In this document: positions 21,100-33,365 of the stretch, one piece after another
Layout of the letters: the number at the start of each line of letters is the position of its first letter
Position numbering within the stretch: position 1 is the first letter of the stretch
From: Ditylenchus dipsaci
Lineage: Eukaryota > Nematoda > Chromadorea > Rhabditida > Anguinidae
Assembly (NCBI GenBank): GCA_004194705.1
Contig: SADC01001287.1
Span: 310,001-374,000, forward strand
Length of the DNA: 64,000 bases
Direction: 5' to 3'
Notes under the pieces: model-generated
Database searches by the model: none
What the model was told of the DNA's origin: nothing
Seen by the model: the letters and a program-made list of their open reading frames with translations, nothing else
Program-made: the position numbers and the translations under genes

Positions 21100-22935
21100 C
21101 AATAAAGGTTACTCATTTTTTCTGTGGCAAATTTACCTTTTTTGTGGCAATTTATTTTGTGGCAAATTTATTTTGTAGCAAATTTACTTTTTTTTTGTAG
21201 CAAATTTATTTTTTTTCTATAGCAAATTTACTCTTTTTATAGCAAATCCGATTTTCGTCTGTGGCACATATACTTGGGTTAGTGTGCTTATTTATTTCTA
21301 AAAACTTCAGAAATATATATATATCTGTTGATACGCTTGATCCGCATACGGTCTTTAGTCTTTTTAGACTGAAAACCCGATTTTTCGAGAAAAGTGAACT
21401 GTGAATTTCGGTTTGGTCCAGCACCCGAAAATTGCAAATTCCTGAAAGATCATAATCAGTTGGCAGAAGATCTCACTTTTACCCGGCTATTTCGGCCAAC
21501 ACTCTTTTCTTCACAAGAAAAAGCCCGTTAACATCCAAAAATATACGGTTTAAAGTGTTGCTCTTCTCAAAATGGTGGAGCAAAATGTGGCTAAGGTTGA
21601 TAGAATTATCATCATGCATTGTATTGATGGTAAATGCGGTAAGCTTGAATTTAAGAATTTCATAACTGATCCATCGGAGGTTGTTGAGTAATGAAGCAGC
21701 CGAGAGTGTGCCAGGTGTGTGCGCTAGATTAGACCTAGAGCCCAGCAGCTTTACCAGCAATTAATCCACCTGTCTTCCATGAAGTCCGACTCTTTCATAG
21801 ACTCAGAATACAGGTTTTGAGAATTTAGGATGAATAAATGAGCACACTACCTCAAGTATATGTGCTACGGACGAAAATCGGATTTGCTACAAAAAAGAGT
21901 AAATTTGGGTAACACTATAGAATCCCCCCCAGCTAGCGAAAAATTTACTTTTCCTGAAGGAGAAAGGACCCGTCCCATTTTGATTCTCGTGCTCTGAATA
22001 GGCACGGAAACACTTTGGTTTCCGAAAAATCGAAAAAATTTTTTTTCGATTTGCCTTGGTCCCCAAGGTAAAAAATTTAGGAAAATTCAAAAAAAATATT
22101 TTTTTGAATTCCCGCCAAAACATTTTTAAAGGGAATTAGGGCTGTATGGGGAGGGAAGGGAATAAACAGGCCACTTTCATGGCAAAATTATTAAAAAAGT
22201 GAATTCTGGACTATTTCGGATGTCCTACCATGTTTTTCAACTGGGCCGTGGCAAAAAAAGACTCTATATGCATTTTATGGTCAAGAGTACTTCTCGGAAT
22301 CATGTCTAAGGTAAGTGAGTGCGCGCATCTCTAACTCTCAAGCCCCTGCGCCCCCTTCGGGGCGCAGGGGGCTTGGGGGCTTGGAGTTGAGATGCGCACA
22401 CCCACATACCTTAGACACAAATCACTCGAAAGTGACTCTGGATGCATGAAAAAGCATGAATACCAGAGTTTATTTATGCGGTAGGCCCCAGTATTCAAAA
22501 CTATGTTCAACATCTTCTTGTTAATGGGCCCTGTGTGATTAGTGGCCCTCTTTTGTCCCTTCCCCTCCCAATACAGCCCTAATTCCCTTTAAAAATGTTT
22601 TGGCGGAATTCAAAAAAATATTTTTTTTGAATTTTCCTAAATTTTTTACCTTGGGGGACCAAGGCAAATCGAAAATTTTTTTTTCGATTTTTCGGAAACC
22701 AAAGTGTTTCCGTGCCTATTCAGAGCACGAGAATCAAAATGGGACCGGTCCTTTCCTCTTCAGGAAAAGTAAATTTTTCGCTAGCTGGGGGGATTCTATA
22801 GTATAGCCTAAATTTGCTAAAAAAAAGTAAAATTGCCACACAAAAAAGTAAATTAGCTACAGAAAAATTTGCCACAAAAAAAACATTTTTGCTAAAAAAA
22901 AGTAAAATTGCCACACAAAAAATGATTAACCTACA
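21100..22935. repeat. Fold-back with repeated GTGGCAAATTTAC units
   Basis: GTGGCAAATTTACTTTTTT-like units (21115-21250) are mirrored at 21870-21905 and 22800-22935. Inner arms CAAATCCGATTTTCGTC (21243) and GACGAAAATCGGATTTG (21872) delimit an 0.6-kb segment with a 93-codon minus frame (21760-21479) of no recognised family. Confidence 0.65.
21908..22808. mobile_element. Poly-C-run MITE family, 901-bp member
   Basis: GGTAACACTATAGAATCCCC and GGGGATTCTATAGTATAGCC, flanked by the 8-bp duplication TAAATTTG (21900-21907, 22809-22816). The arms include GAAACACTTTGGTTTCCGAA. The centre contains GGGCTGTAT...ATACAGCCC and the hairpin repeat of the 2215-2545 type, the same inner order as in 33366-34334. 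Confidence 0.88.
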
Positions 22936-23932
22936 ATAAATCACTCTTCATCAGAATATAGAATCGCAGGGCTATCTAATGGTGTTAGAACTTTTTCGTG
23001 TTAAAAACTTTATAACTTTTTTGAGTGAAACAGTCAAAACCGAAGTTTTCTGCCAATTCTTCATATTTCGAGTTAGCGTTTCGCCAAACCTGCGTTTTGC
23101 CGATTTTACGTTATTCAAAGTCTACATTTCGAGAAGTATATTCTTTTCCAGAAATCGATTCTCGAGTTCGTATTTAGCTAATTTAAACTCTAATTTACTG
23201 TCGAATTTCTTATTGCACTCAAGAAAACAAACATTTGAACAAAATTTAAAAATTCAGTTTCTGATAGGGTTGTAAAATGAGAATATACTCGAGTATATTC
23301 TTGAGAATATACTCGAGAAAATACTCGGACAATACTTAGATTTCGTCCTTGATGTAAAACTCGAATAAAATCTTTTGCATATTTTTTTAAAAAATCATTG
23401 CCCTAAACTGTCCTGAACCGATTTTTTCGCCTTTTTCGGCGCAAATATTTTTTTTTGCTTTGGGTTTTCCTATTTAATTTTCTAATCTTCACTAACTTAT
23501 TTGATTTTTTTATATTTTTTATGGATGAAACTCATTGAAAAATAATGGTGTATATTTTAAAAAATTTTGTCCGATTTTGTCTGGAAAAAAAATTTTGTCC
23601 GAGAAAAATACTCGAGTGGAATTTGAAATTCGACAGTGAGTTGGATTTCGATGAGCACTTTCAGAAACAAATCGACCATGCTGAACACAAATTCGCACGC
23701 AAAGATTTTTTTCAATTTTACTGACTTTCAAATATACTTTGAAATTAAAAAAAATGTTTGCTCATCATCAAGAGTACCACGTCGGAACAGTCGGAGTATT
23801 TAATTTGTTTCATATGAACTTTTGTGCGAAAGCTTTTTCAATTTTTTTATTAAATTTTCAACCTCACAGCTAGAAATGTTTCAAAACTTTTTAGTTTTTA
23901 GTTTTTTATTTACTTATGACAACGTTTTTCAG

Positions 23933-26900
23933 CTGCGCAAAGGAGACTCGACCAGCAAAACCACCAGATCAAGGATATTTGCATAAATGTGATGGGCGAT
24001 GTGCTGCCTTTGAAGCTGCAACGCTACATCTACTTCATTGAAGGCCCAAATGAAGAGAAGCGTGGTGTTACTGTGCTCGACAGCCACTACTGTGCCACTT
24101 ATTCTCACGGCTCTCATGTGCAATACAAGGAGGGGGATTTTATTATGGTCACCAACTACGCTACAAACACTGCTTATCCAACTACAGTCATGAAGGTGGG
24201 CAATTGTTTCCCTAATTTTCGACATGTGAAAGATAAAATTGAAATAAATTTGTACAATTCGGTAAATACAGTCAAACCTCATTTTACTGCCATCCCCTCA
24301 AGTTCGTTCCTGCCTAAGATCTAACCCTTTCTAACCAGTTTTTCGAAATGTTTTGGCAAATGTGATCGGTCAGTCTAGTCCAAAAAAACCGAGAGGGTTC
24401 TGATTTTGACGATTGTTTTTCCTAACTCCTTTTATGTTGACAGAAAGAATCAGGACCCTCAATAAACCGCCACCCTTTTTTTTAATTAGAAGACAATAAA
24501 TCAAGAGTAGCGGATATTTATGTCAAAATGAAAAGAGTTGAAGAAAAACGACCGACAAAAACAGAATCTTTGAAAATTTTCGGTCTAGACTGGCAGACCA
24601 CATTTGCCGAAAAATTTCGAAATTCTGTTGACTCGAGTTTGTTGTCATTTCTCTTTCTTCATAATCACTGTTATCGTTCAGGGGTTTCGCTGTTCCAAAC
24701 TCCCGCATCGTCAGCACAAGTACTCAATGGTCCTCATCCCAGAGGAATTCGATCGAGTCAATAATAAGCTAGATCAATCATGCAACAACATTTGTTTTTC
24801 AAAGGCTTTGGTGTCCTATCTCCATGTATAGGTTATTGACGTTAGTGATGTTCATCAAACACAATTTGATGCTGGAGTACACTCATCTCTTAAAGTCGAC
24901 CGCAAAAAAACAGGAAGTAAAGGAAGCGGTGGAAGAAAAAAAAGAAATTATTGGAGAAAATAATTTGATCAAACCATTTGATGATGAATTTTCCGGGTGT
25001 TACATAAATGAAATTACTACCCTAAATTCCCGCGTATAAAACACACCCCTCAGATAACACGCGTGTTATACGCGGAAATTCAGAGCACTATTTATTAGAT
25101 CTACACATGTAGTTTAGTGGTTTGGCTTCTCACTTTTTACGTTATTACACCGGAAAACTACCAACCTAGAATAAACGGGGCGACTTATCGCACAGTGCCT
25201 ACTAACAAGAAGATGTTGAACATAGTTTTGTTAAGGCGCATACACAATGAGAAGGCAGCATCCTCAATCAGACTCCGCAAACAGCACCCGCAGTCTTTTT
25301 TAGCCTCCACACTCTGTTCACAATGAGTATGAAGCATCCGCAGTCAGCATATGCAAATAGCATCCGCAAACACAATCCTTATTGTAAACACACTAGGGTG
25401 AGGATGCTGTTTGCGGATGCTAAATACGGATGAAGAGTGAGGATGCTAAACCGTTCACAATGAGGAGTCTGCATGCGGATGCTAAAACAGACTCCTCATT
25501 GTGTATGCGCCTTTAGCTGGGTCCTAGCGCATATAGAAACTCTGGTATGCATGCTTTTTCATGCATCCATAGTCACTTTCAAGTAGTTTGTGTCTAAGGT
25601 ATGTGGGTGAGCGCATCTCAACTCCAAACCCCAATCCTCCGAAGTGGATCATTATTTTTCTGCTGTTTTTTCAAACGACATCCCAAAAAGTTCGTTACCG
25701 TCTAGGGTCCGACACTTCTTTCATTCCAGTTTTAAAAGTTGCCTTGGTTTTTGTTAAGTTGCTTTTGATTAATCTAGTTCAAAAAGTTGCAAGAATTTCG
25801 ATTCTGTCATTTATTTCTTATCATGCTATATAAGCGGAGATATGAGGTCCAATAGCTTACTGAAAACATGTCAATTTTCATAAAATCACTAGGTTAATTT
25901 AGAAATCGACGCCTTATTGAAAAAATAAATACACCATAAGAATGCTGGTATAAAAAGCTACTGTTTGGTTGGCCAGAGAATTTTTCGATCGGATTTACTT
26001 GGAGATAAAGCCATTTGAAGTTGTCGATTCGGTTGAAAAGTTGTCGATGTTGTCAATACAAGCATTTGGAGGTTGGGGGTAACCCGCTCATTTGAATTTT
26101 TTTTAATTAAATAACAAATTTTCTTTTTTCACCAGTGAAATATTGTGAACATAATTATCAGATATGAACTCTTTTAAACCTGATAGCAAAGCCACAGCAA
26201 AAACAAAAATAGTGTTATAAAATATGGTGGCATATTTTTGTCAGCAATTTTCCTTTGTCAGATTGAAGAGGTGGGAGGAGGTATCAAAAGTTGAAAGTAA
26301 TATGAAAAGGGTAACTCTATTTTACTTCTTTCATTCTATGTACTACTCTTATCGTGACGCAAACAAAGTCAAAAAAAGTCTAGGAAATTCTGACAGACGT
26401 AAACTAAAAATTCCTTTTGTTCAAAGTTTTTTAGGCAATTCGGTGAAGTTTTTTTAATCGATAGAGTAATTCCTGGGTAATCCAGTGATCTAAAAACACT
26501 TTATAAATGACACACATTAGCGAAGCTACAAACAAAAAGAAAAAGCTGAGAAAAATAATTCTAAAACCAAAAAGACATTACTTATGGCTTGTTCATGTTG
26601 TTAGAGTTAGAGTTCGAGTTAGATTTAGAGTTAGAGTTTGGGTAAGAGGTGTTCATGTACTCAAAAACCCGAACTCTAACTCGAACTCAATGGTGTTCAC
26701 TTACATCGAGTTAGAGTTCGAGGTCGAGCTTGAAAATGTTCATGTATAGCTCAGAATCTTACCCGAAAGCCGTCTAAAGCCACTAAAAGTTAGTTTGTGG
26801 GGATTTGCTTCAAGGGAATCCAAGTTACATGCATCAACACCTTCAAGCTTAACCTTGAACTCTAACTCGAGGTACATGAACACCCTCGAGTTAGAGTTCT

Positions 26901-29868
26901 AGTTAGGATTAGAGGTGTTCACGTAACCAAAATCCCGAACTCTAACTCAAACTCGAACTCTAACTTTAACAACGTGAACAAGACATTACAATTTTTTGTA
27001 TCGACAAGAAAAATGTCGATTCCGCCTTTTGCCGTGCTCTGTGGTTCGAAAAACTTTTTTTGCTCAAAATTAAAAAAACAGTCGGCTTTCTCATAAATTT
27101 TTTCTTTCTTTTCTCAGAATCAAAAAAACGCGCGGCTACCTCATGAAATCGGGGGTGAGAAACACGAATATGAGGTTATCTCCCCCTCCGAGCACTCTGC
27201 GTGTGGGGTAAATTCTATACTGCAATCCTTTGTTATCGCTAGGTTAGCACTAGGCAATTTATCAGCGTTGGGTCATTCAAAAATACGTTAAATTTGAGGA
27301 AGAAGTCATCCTCACGTTTTTATAAATGCCATCGGATTATATCAATAGTGACTGTCTTTAAATTCGACATTGAATAAAACTGTTTTTTTTACCTTTTAAA
27401 TAGAAAAAGTTAAGGTTGAAGACCCGAAGGGAAGCGACTACATTATTCTGAAAATCTCCTCTGCCAAAGACCGATTCCCAGTCTGTAACAGCGACTACAA
27501 TATGAGCTTACCTGTGAAAGGGTCAGCCTATGTGATGCCTGCCTTCTCAGCCAAGCACAATGGGAATGGGCTCAGATTGACAGTGGGCAGCATCCAGACT
27601 GAGAGAGTGGACTCGCGAATGCATTTTCTGGGCTCATCTGGTTCTAACCCTGGGGATTCAGGCTGCCCAGTGGTGGCCCGTCCACATTCGGCGGACGACA
27701 AATATCTGGTGTTTGGGATGAACGTCGGCTCTTCGTCAAAAGGCGCACAAAATCCAGTCCAGGCACACATAGTCGCCGCCTTTCATCTCTGGAATGCAAT
27801 TGAAACGTTGGAGGTAAATTATATTTTATTTAGGAAAGTATAGGTAATAAAACTTTCATAGTTAGTAAGATTATTTTTTTTATCAGAGATTTATTTTAGC
27901 ATAGTACAGGCTGACCCGAGAATTTTTTTTCACTATTTGAGCAGCAATTTTTAATATATTATACTCGAGATTTTTTCTTTGTTTCGGTGTCATTCGAAAG
28001 CCCGGAGTTTGCCACTATGTTTGACTCCAAAACGAGCGTTTTATTTAAAAGATCCATATCTAAAGCATGATTATGTGAGAAAACTCCCTTATCATCATTT
28101 TCATAACTTTAAAGGACCATAGCCGCCGCAAACAACGAGAATTTCAAATGTTTGAATTCGCGCGAGACACTTCTCTTTAGTCTTTCATTGTACTCTTTTG
28201 AGTCATTCGAAGCAAGTCAAAAAAGTACAGTGCGAGACGAAAGAGAACAGTCCACGCGAATTCAAACATTTGAAACTAGGGTCTGCAGGCGCCTATCGGC
28301 GCCTATGTTGTTCGGGAACATTAGTTGTTCATGTACATTAGTAGTTCGGGTAGATTTATCTTCCGAGTGCGTTAATGGTTAGGGTAGATCATCCACCCTA
28401 CCTGTTGACTAAGCTACTCTACCTCGCCTACCCTCGCCCATCCTCGCCTATCCTCGCCTACCCTTGCCCATCCTCGCCTCTCCTCGCCTACCCTTGCCCA
28501 TCCTCGCCTCTCCTCGCCTACCCTTGCCCATCCTCGCCTACCCTCGCCTACCCTTGCCCATCCTCGCCTACCCTCGCCCATCCTCGCCTCTCCTCGCCTA
28601 CCCTTGCCCATCCTCGCCTATCCTCGCCTATATACACTTGTTCAAAAAGGTTTTCCTTTGTGACCAAGTGAGCACTAATGGGTTTTTTCATGAAATCACC
28701 AAATTTCACCTTCAAACTCAAAAATCTCGAGTTTTTGATAATCAGATCCTGTCGTAACCATATAAAGGGCAAATCTACACTAAAAGAGCTTTCGAATGAG
28801 TACAAACTTGCCTATAAAATTATCGCAAGGAAAAAAGTTTTCCTTTGTGACCAAATGTGCGCTCATTTAGCGTTACGGACACATGCCAAATACTATATAG
28901 AGATTCTTGTTGTTGGCGACCACTATGGTCCTTTAAATGATGAAACTTTGAATATAAGGTTGAGCACTTTGGAAAAATATTGGCACGATGTTGTAGGGCA
29001 GTTCAAGAGCTACAAAAATCACCAACCAAAAATTAAAAAAAATCTGAGCGTTGAGGTATGGCTTCTAAAAATGGATTTCTTGAAAAAGTGACAAAATTTG
29101 AAAAATTTGGAAAAACTAGGATCTTTGTCATATTAAAAAGAAATTGTTTTTTTTGCGAAAAGTCATATCTCAACATTAAGATATTTACAAATTTTCACAT
29201 AAAATATGTTTTGTAGCTCTTGCATTGCGCTAGAACATAGCTGTAAGTTGTTGTCGTAACGCTAAATATTATAATAAACTTAAAATCATTTGAAGTGATG
29301 AAAATGCTTGCGTACTACTCAAAATGATAAAAAAGTGAGTTTTTTTTCACATAAACATGCTTTTGAGTATTAAACTCTTGAAATAAAACCCTCGTTTCGG
29401 TGTCAGACAAAATCGCATGCTTCCGGCCTTCGAATGACACCGAAAAAAAAATAATCTCGAGTACAATATATTGAAAATTGCTGCTCAGATAGTAAAAAAT
29501 TTTCTGGCCACCCCTTTAGTTTCCATATATCCATCCATAGAAATTGCTTTTTTAGAAGCAAATATGTTAGGTTTTTATAAAAAAAATACTGTCCGTTTAA
29601 AGAACTTCTCGGAATTTATAATTTTTCGCGTACGCGATTTAACAATACGTTTTTTCGCATTTGATTTCTCTAATTTTCTTGGTATGCAATGTCCAAAAGT
29701 CGAGCTTCCGTTTTTTCTAAAATCTCCCTCTGATTTGGGCAAAACCGTCTAAGCCTCTAGGTGAGAAACCATAAGGCAATATTGAAAATTTTGTGTTTTC
29801 GATATCAAATGCTGGCTCTTTTTCAGGCCGCAAAACATGTGGGTGAAAGCGAAGATTTCGAAGAATGA
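23933..29868 (+). CDS. PA-clan (trypsin-fold) peptidase, 5' end not found
   Basis: Four exons: 23933-24195, 24682-24756, 27415-27813 and 29827-29868 (stop). The joined frame is about 259 residues. A first exon with an N-terminal coiled-like stretch (RRLDQQNHQIKD) is missing. Triad candidates: His in CATYSHGS, Asp in GSDYIILKI and Ser in NPGDSGCPV. Spacing and order fit a chymotrypsin-like double barrel, with GDSGCP in place of the usual GDSGGP. The exon 2 to exon 3 junction is the weak point: donor GTCAAT and acceptor TTAAG at 27414. The stronger acceptor TAG at 27403 would need a different phase, so an extra exon may lie in the 2.6-kb intron. The C-terminus is AAKHVGESEDFEE. The subfamily is not recognised. 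Introns are typical cellular introns, so this is a host gene. Confidence 0.7.
25228..25515. mobile_element. MITE with TTAAGGCGCATACACAATGAG ends
   Basis: The left TTAAGGCGCATACACAATGA is mirrored by TCATTGTGTATGCGCCTTTA. It split a copy of the 2215-type repeat: GATGTTGAACATAGTTTTG lies left of it and CTCTGGTATGCATGC right of it, two words that are close together in the intact copy at 33812-33866. The interior is GGATGC/GCATCC-rich. Confidence 0.8.
26588..26985. repeat. Fold-back of (GTTAGAGTTCGA)n units
   Basis: TTGTTCATGTTGTTAGAGTT and its complement ending AACAACGTGAACAAG bound about 400 bp of GTTAGAGTTCGAGTT units and their complements, with several GGTGTTCATGTA / TACATGAACACC joints. It sits in the long intron of the PA-peptidase gene. 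Confidence 0.75.
28109..28936. mobile_element. AAAGGACCATAG MITE split by a ~630-bp insertion
   Basis: The left part, TTTAAAGGACCATAGCCG through CAAACATTTGAAA (28275), and the right part, TTCTTGTTGTTGGCGACC through GTCCTTTAA (28906-28936), together equal the intact copy at 41162-41360. The DNA between them includes the minisatellite at 28424-28632. Confidence 0.75.
28424..28632. repeat. C-rich minisatellite, ~30-bp units
   Basis: Units are permutations of CTCGCCTACCCTTGCCCATC with CTCGCCTCTC. About 7 units, with almost no G on the plus strand except in CG and TTGC. Both strands stay open in several frames (Arg/Gly/Trp/Glu or Pro/Ser/Leu repeats), which is a consequence of the repeat and not evidence of a gene. 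Confidence 0.9.
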
Positions 29869-29899
29869 GCAACTCTTGAATCTAAGTGCCCTTTGCATA

Positions 29900-31740
29900 A
29901 TTTTTGTAGTTTTTTATACAAATTATATGTTATGTGTTAATTTTTTGAATTATTTGTTGAATAAATTTTTGTTATTCAATTGTCATGTTTTCGCCTGCGT
30001 GAAAGTGCCAAGTAATCACATCAGCAACTATGGGCAAAAACAGTGTTTCAAAATGTCAAAGAGCACCGGAAAACAAAGAGCCTAATTTTAGAAAATTCGG
30101 ATAAAAAATAGGGAGTCTCAAATAGTAAGTCTTTCACAAAAAAAAATCTGCTTCATATCATTCGAAAATATTTAAAACTTGTACATCTGAATTTTAAAAC
30201 TTTTGGTCAATTGAAATCTCAGCCAACTGACCGATAAGTTCCGCTATCAAAAACCAATCACAAAAATAAGAATAAGCTTGTTCGGTGGGTTTGAGAATAA
30301 AAACTTTTCTTCTCCGATTTTGATTTTGACCCTAAAAATTTAAGTTCGTAGACTCAATTCATTTTTCCTAATTTTAAGTTTATTTTTAACATCGTATTTA
30401 TTCTAATTGACACCGCGAGGCGTTGACTTTTCGACTTAACTCTAGAGGGCAGTGATGTTTTGATTAGAATAGCAAAAATTATTAAAAATTTTGATTACCG
30501 GATTTTTAAAAATTTATAAAATAGAGGTTACAAATATGTAATGAAACAAAGTCAAAAAAGGTATTGATTTCAATATTGAAATCAATTTAAATCAATAAAT
30601 TAGAAGATTTTAATTGCGTGATGAAAAGAAATCGATTGATTTTTCGATTACATTTTCATAATCAATTCACATCATTAAGATTTGTGTATTAATATCCATA
30701 ATAAATTCAAATCAAGCCGCTATATGATTACAACTTTGTAAACAATAAAAATCAAATGAAAAGACGTTATAAAACAAATTAGAAGGTTTTAAATTTAATA
30801 ATAATTTCAAAACATGTCGACATTTGTGTTAAATTATGTGATCAATTGTATTTACCAAAGTACAGATAATTTGATTTCATAATCAAATGGAACTAAATTT
30901 GTATAAAGCTTTCCTTTTTTAAATCATAAGGTCAATGAAATTAATTGTAATTGAACAAATGGGACGACGCTGATTTGCCATTGACAAAATTCGTTGAAAA
31001 AAATCGGCGTCTTGGCGGTTTTAGTTTTTGCTTATTTTTACGAGCCAAAGTCAAATACGCATGATTAACAAATTATTGAAGTTCCTCCAGGTCACAGTTA
31101 GGGTCGCTCCCTTGTAAGCCATGCATGTGCGTCCAAATATTTTTTCAAAACTATCAATTTTTTGAAAATTCGCGTTTTTTTTTGTAAATCAGTCAAATTT
31201 ATACAACAACACATTTATGCTAACATTCTCATGAAACTAACACTGTCTTTTAATTAACCAGTTTTTTAAATTGAAATTTTCACTAATGTATTCTCGGAAT
31301 AAAGATATTAATTCGTCAAAAAACCACTGATCACAGCAACTAGTTGCTCTTAGTTAACTATAAAGTTACAAAAAAAATTTACCAAACTTTTAGTATGAAC
31401 AATTTTTAGCAAATTTATTCAAAAAATACAAAATTTCGAAAAAGTCGGAATTTGAAAATGTATTCGCAGCAAACTTCACAAACATACAAAGTTTTGCACA
31501 ATCTCTGAGGTATTTTGCCGGCCGTCTAATTAATCCTCTGCTCAAACGCCGTCTTATCTGTTGCTGCCTTTATGAAAAAAGCTTAGGCTGAGAGGAGGCG
31601 TTTGTATTCACTACTCTCTCTGTGGATCATCTCCGCCCATTTGGTGCATAGTAATGAAGTAATATTTGGATACATTTTAATCTTTCTCAGTATAGCTTTG
31701 ATGTATTCTATTATCCTAAACCTACGCACGCTTTAAAGAG
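29900..31740. other. Gene-free AT-rich stretch
   Basis: Only short AATCAATT-type low-complexity runs (30540-30960) and a MITE-like pair CGTATTTATTCTAAT / GATTAGAAT at 30390-30475 are visible. I see no coding exon. Confidence 0.4.
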
Positions 31741-31749
31741 ACTTTTGAC

Positions 31750-31994
31750 TAGGGTTGTTGAAATAGCCGGCTATTTATTTTTCGGCTATATAGCCGGCTA
31801 AATAGCCGAAAATAGCCGAAAATCGGCTATTTATAAAAAAATTAATGCTTAATTTCTTTCAAATTTCTTATTTTTTTTAATTTTTTCTAGTTTCTTTAAA
31901 AATAGCTCATTATTTAAATAGCGGCTATTTACCGGCTATTTTGCCGGCTATTTTCGGCTATTTAGCGGCTAAATAGCCGGCTATTCAACAACTC
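31750..31994. mobile_element. hAT-like MITE made of AGCCGGCTATTT repeats
   Basis: It begins TAGGGTTGTTGAAATAGCCG and ends CGGCTATTCAACAAC. The interior is alternating AATAGCCGGCTATT palindromes. The right terminus lacks the expected CCCTA, probably because the next element inserted there. Confidence 0.7.
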
Positions 31995-32233
31995 GGCGCT
32001 ACTATAGAATACCCCCCCCCAAAAATCCGACCTTATAAAATCGCTGTAACTACCCTTGCAAACAACAAGTTTAGGCTTAGCCCTTAGGCTTGGGGTAGGC
32101 CAGCGTACGGAAGTTGTGACTAATGAAGAGTTTGCGCACATTTTCCGGGGTCTGGGACATAAATTTGTGTACTTTTTACTTAAGTTTTAAAAGGTCGGAT
32201 TTTTTGGGGGGGGGGGGTATTCTATAGTAGGGT
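31995..32233. mobile_element. Poly-C-run MITE, 239-bp member
   Basis: GGCGCTACTATAGAATACCC followed by a C run, and at the right a G run followed by GTATTCTATAGTAGGGT. It is flanked by the 9-base direct repeat CAACAACTC (31986-31994 and 32234-32242). Confidence 0.9.
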
Positions 32234-32547
32234 CAACAACTCTTATACAACTCTACTTTCGACCATTGATTGATTAGGACACTATTTGGAATCTCCTTGG
32301 CTTCTACAATTTTCGACTGGCTTTTTTTCTTTGTGTTTAAAAAAATCAATTTCTCTTGTTTATCCAAGAACTTGTGAAATTTCACATACAGTCGATCAAC
32401 TCGCTATAACATAACTCGATATAACATAAAACTCGTTACAACATAACTTTTTTTATTGGTCTGATTATAAGATATTTATTCGCTACTACGGTCGATTCTC
32501 GCTATAACAAAAATTCATAAATCTATTTTATATTTTAGGTGTCCTGA

Positions 32548-32728
32548 CCAGGATTGGCGAGCACCATCGAAGCGCCGGCGCTTGCTTAAGCTTAAACACC
32601 GGCAAAATAAGCACCGGCGCTTGGAAGTGCCGGCTCTCAGTAGGCGCTTATTAGGCGTCTTTATAAGCGTTTGCGGTTACCCGGCGCTTAGTAAGCGCCT
32701 GCTAAGCGCGGGCTTAGGCACAATCCTG
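32548..32728. mobile_element. 181-bp hAT MITE, CAGGATTG ends
   Basis: CAGGATTGGCGAGCACC and GGCACAATCCTG with the 8-bp duplication GTCCTGAC at 32540-32547 and 32729-32736. The interior repeats GGCGCTTA/TAAGCGCC words. Confidence 0.9.
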
Positions 32729-33365
32729 GTCCTGACCTGAGTCCTGAAGACTATCACTTCATTTTTATCCTTTGTCTGTCCACAGTCAGGACGCCTGATA
32801 GTCATAGCCCTAGCAATGTGCCCTGACATGGGTAGCATCACCTGAGTATCACACTTATGAGTACCCACCACGTGGTTACTCTTACTCTAATATTGAATTT
32901 CCCAAAAGGTCAAATCTTAACACTCTTACATTTGAAGTTTTTTTGCAAAATGGGTTTTGTAGCTATTAAAATGCTCTACAACATGGCGCTAAGTTATTGC
33001 TATAACGCTCAATTTTAATTAAACTTTTGATCACATAAAATGTTAAAAATGCTAGTCACTCTCACAAAATAACGATACAATTGATTAGAGCCGAATTCTA
33101 ACTTTTCTAAAAAAATCCATGTAAGCTTTTTACACCATTCAAAAGATGAGATTCAGAATATGTTTTGAATATTTTTATAAAAAACAATTCATTGTTAGAA
33201 ATGGACCTAAAAAGTAGGCCTGAACTTGTTAGGCACTTGTTGAGATTCCCTTAAACCGACTCTCAACTTTGGAAAGTCGGTAAACGTTTTTTTTTGACAT
33301 GATAAGGCAGATCTGTATAAGCCAAAAAGATTCTCAGATCTTCAGCTTTCTAACAATGAAAGTTT

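Larger units (their letters stand above)
18903..23200. mobile_element. 4.3-kb fold-back structure with tandem repeat fields
   Basis: Arms at 18903-19030 and 23060-23200 are inverted copies: GACTTTGAATAACGTAAA, then CAAAACGCAGG, and outside these GAACTCGA. Further in, AACACCATC...GCCCTGCGAT (20941-20970) is mirrored by ATCGCAGGGC...ATGGTGTT (22962-22988). The interior is filled by tandem fields (19330-20650), a hAT MITE, and the 21100-22935 repeats. No transposase is seen. Confidence 0.65.

Noticed and set aside
27415..27813. Integrated viral protease as the origin of the GDSGCP domain
   Set aside because: The coding region is split by ordinary cellular introns in phase with neighbouring exons and shows no adjoining viral genes.
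28375..28671. Long open frames over the C-rich minisatellite on both strands
   Set aside because: They result from a 30-bp repeat, a multiple of three with no stop codons; there is no start context, splice signal or conserved domain.
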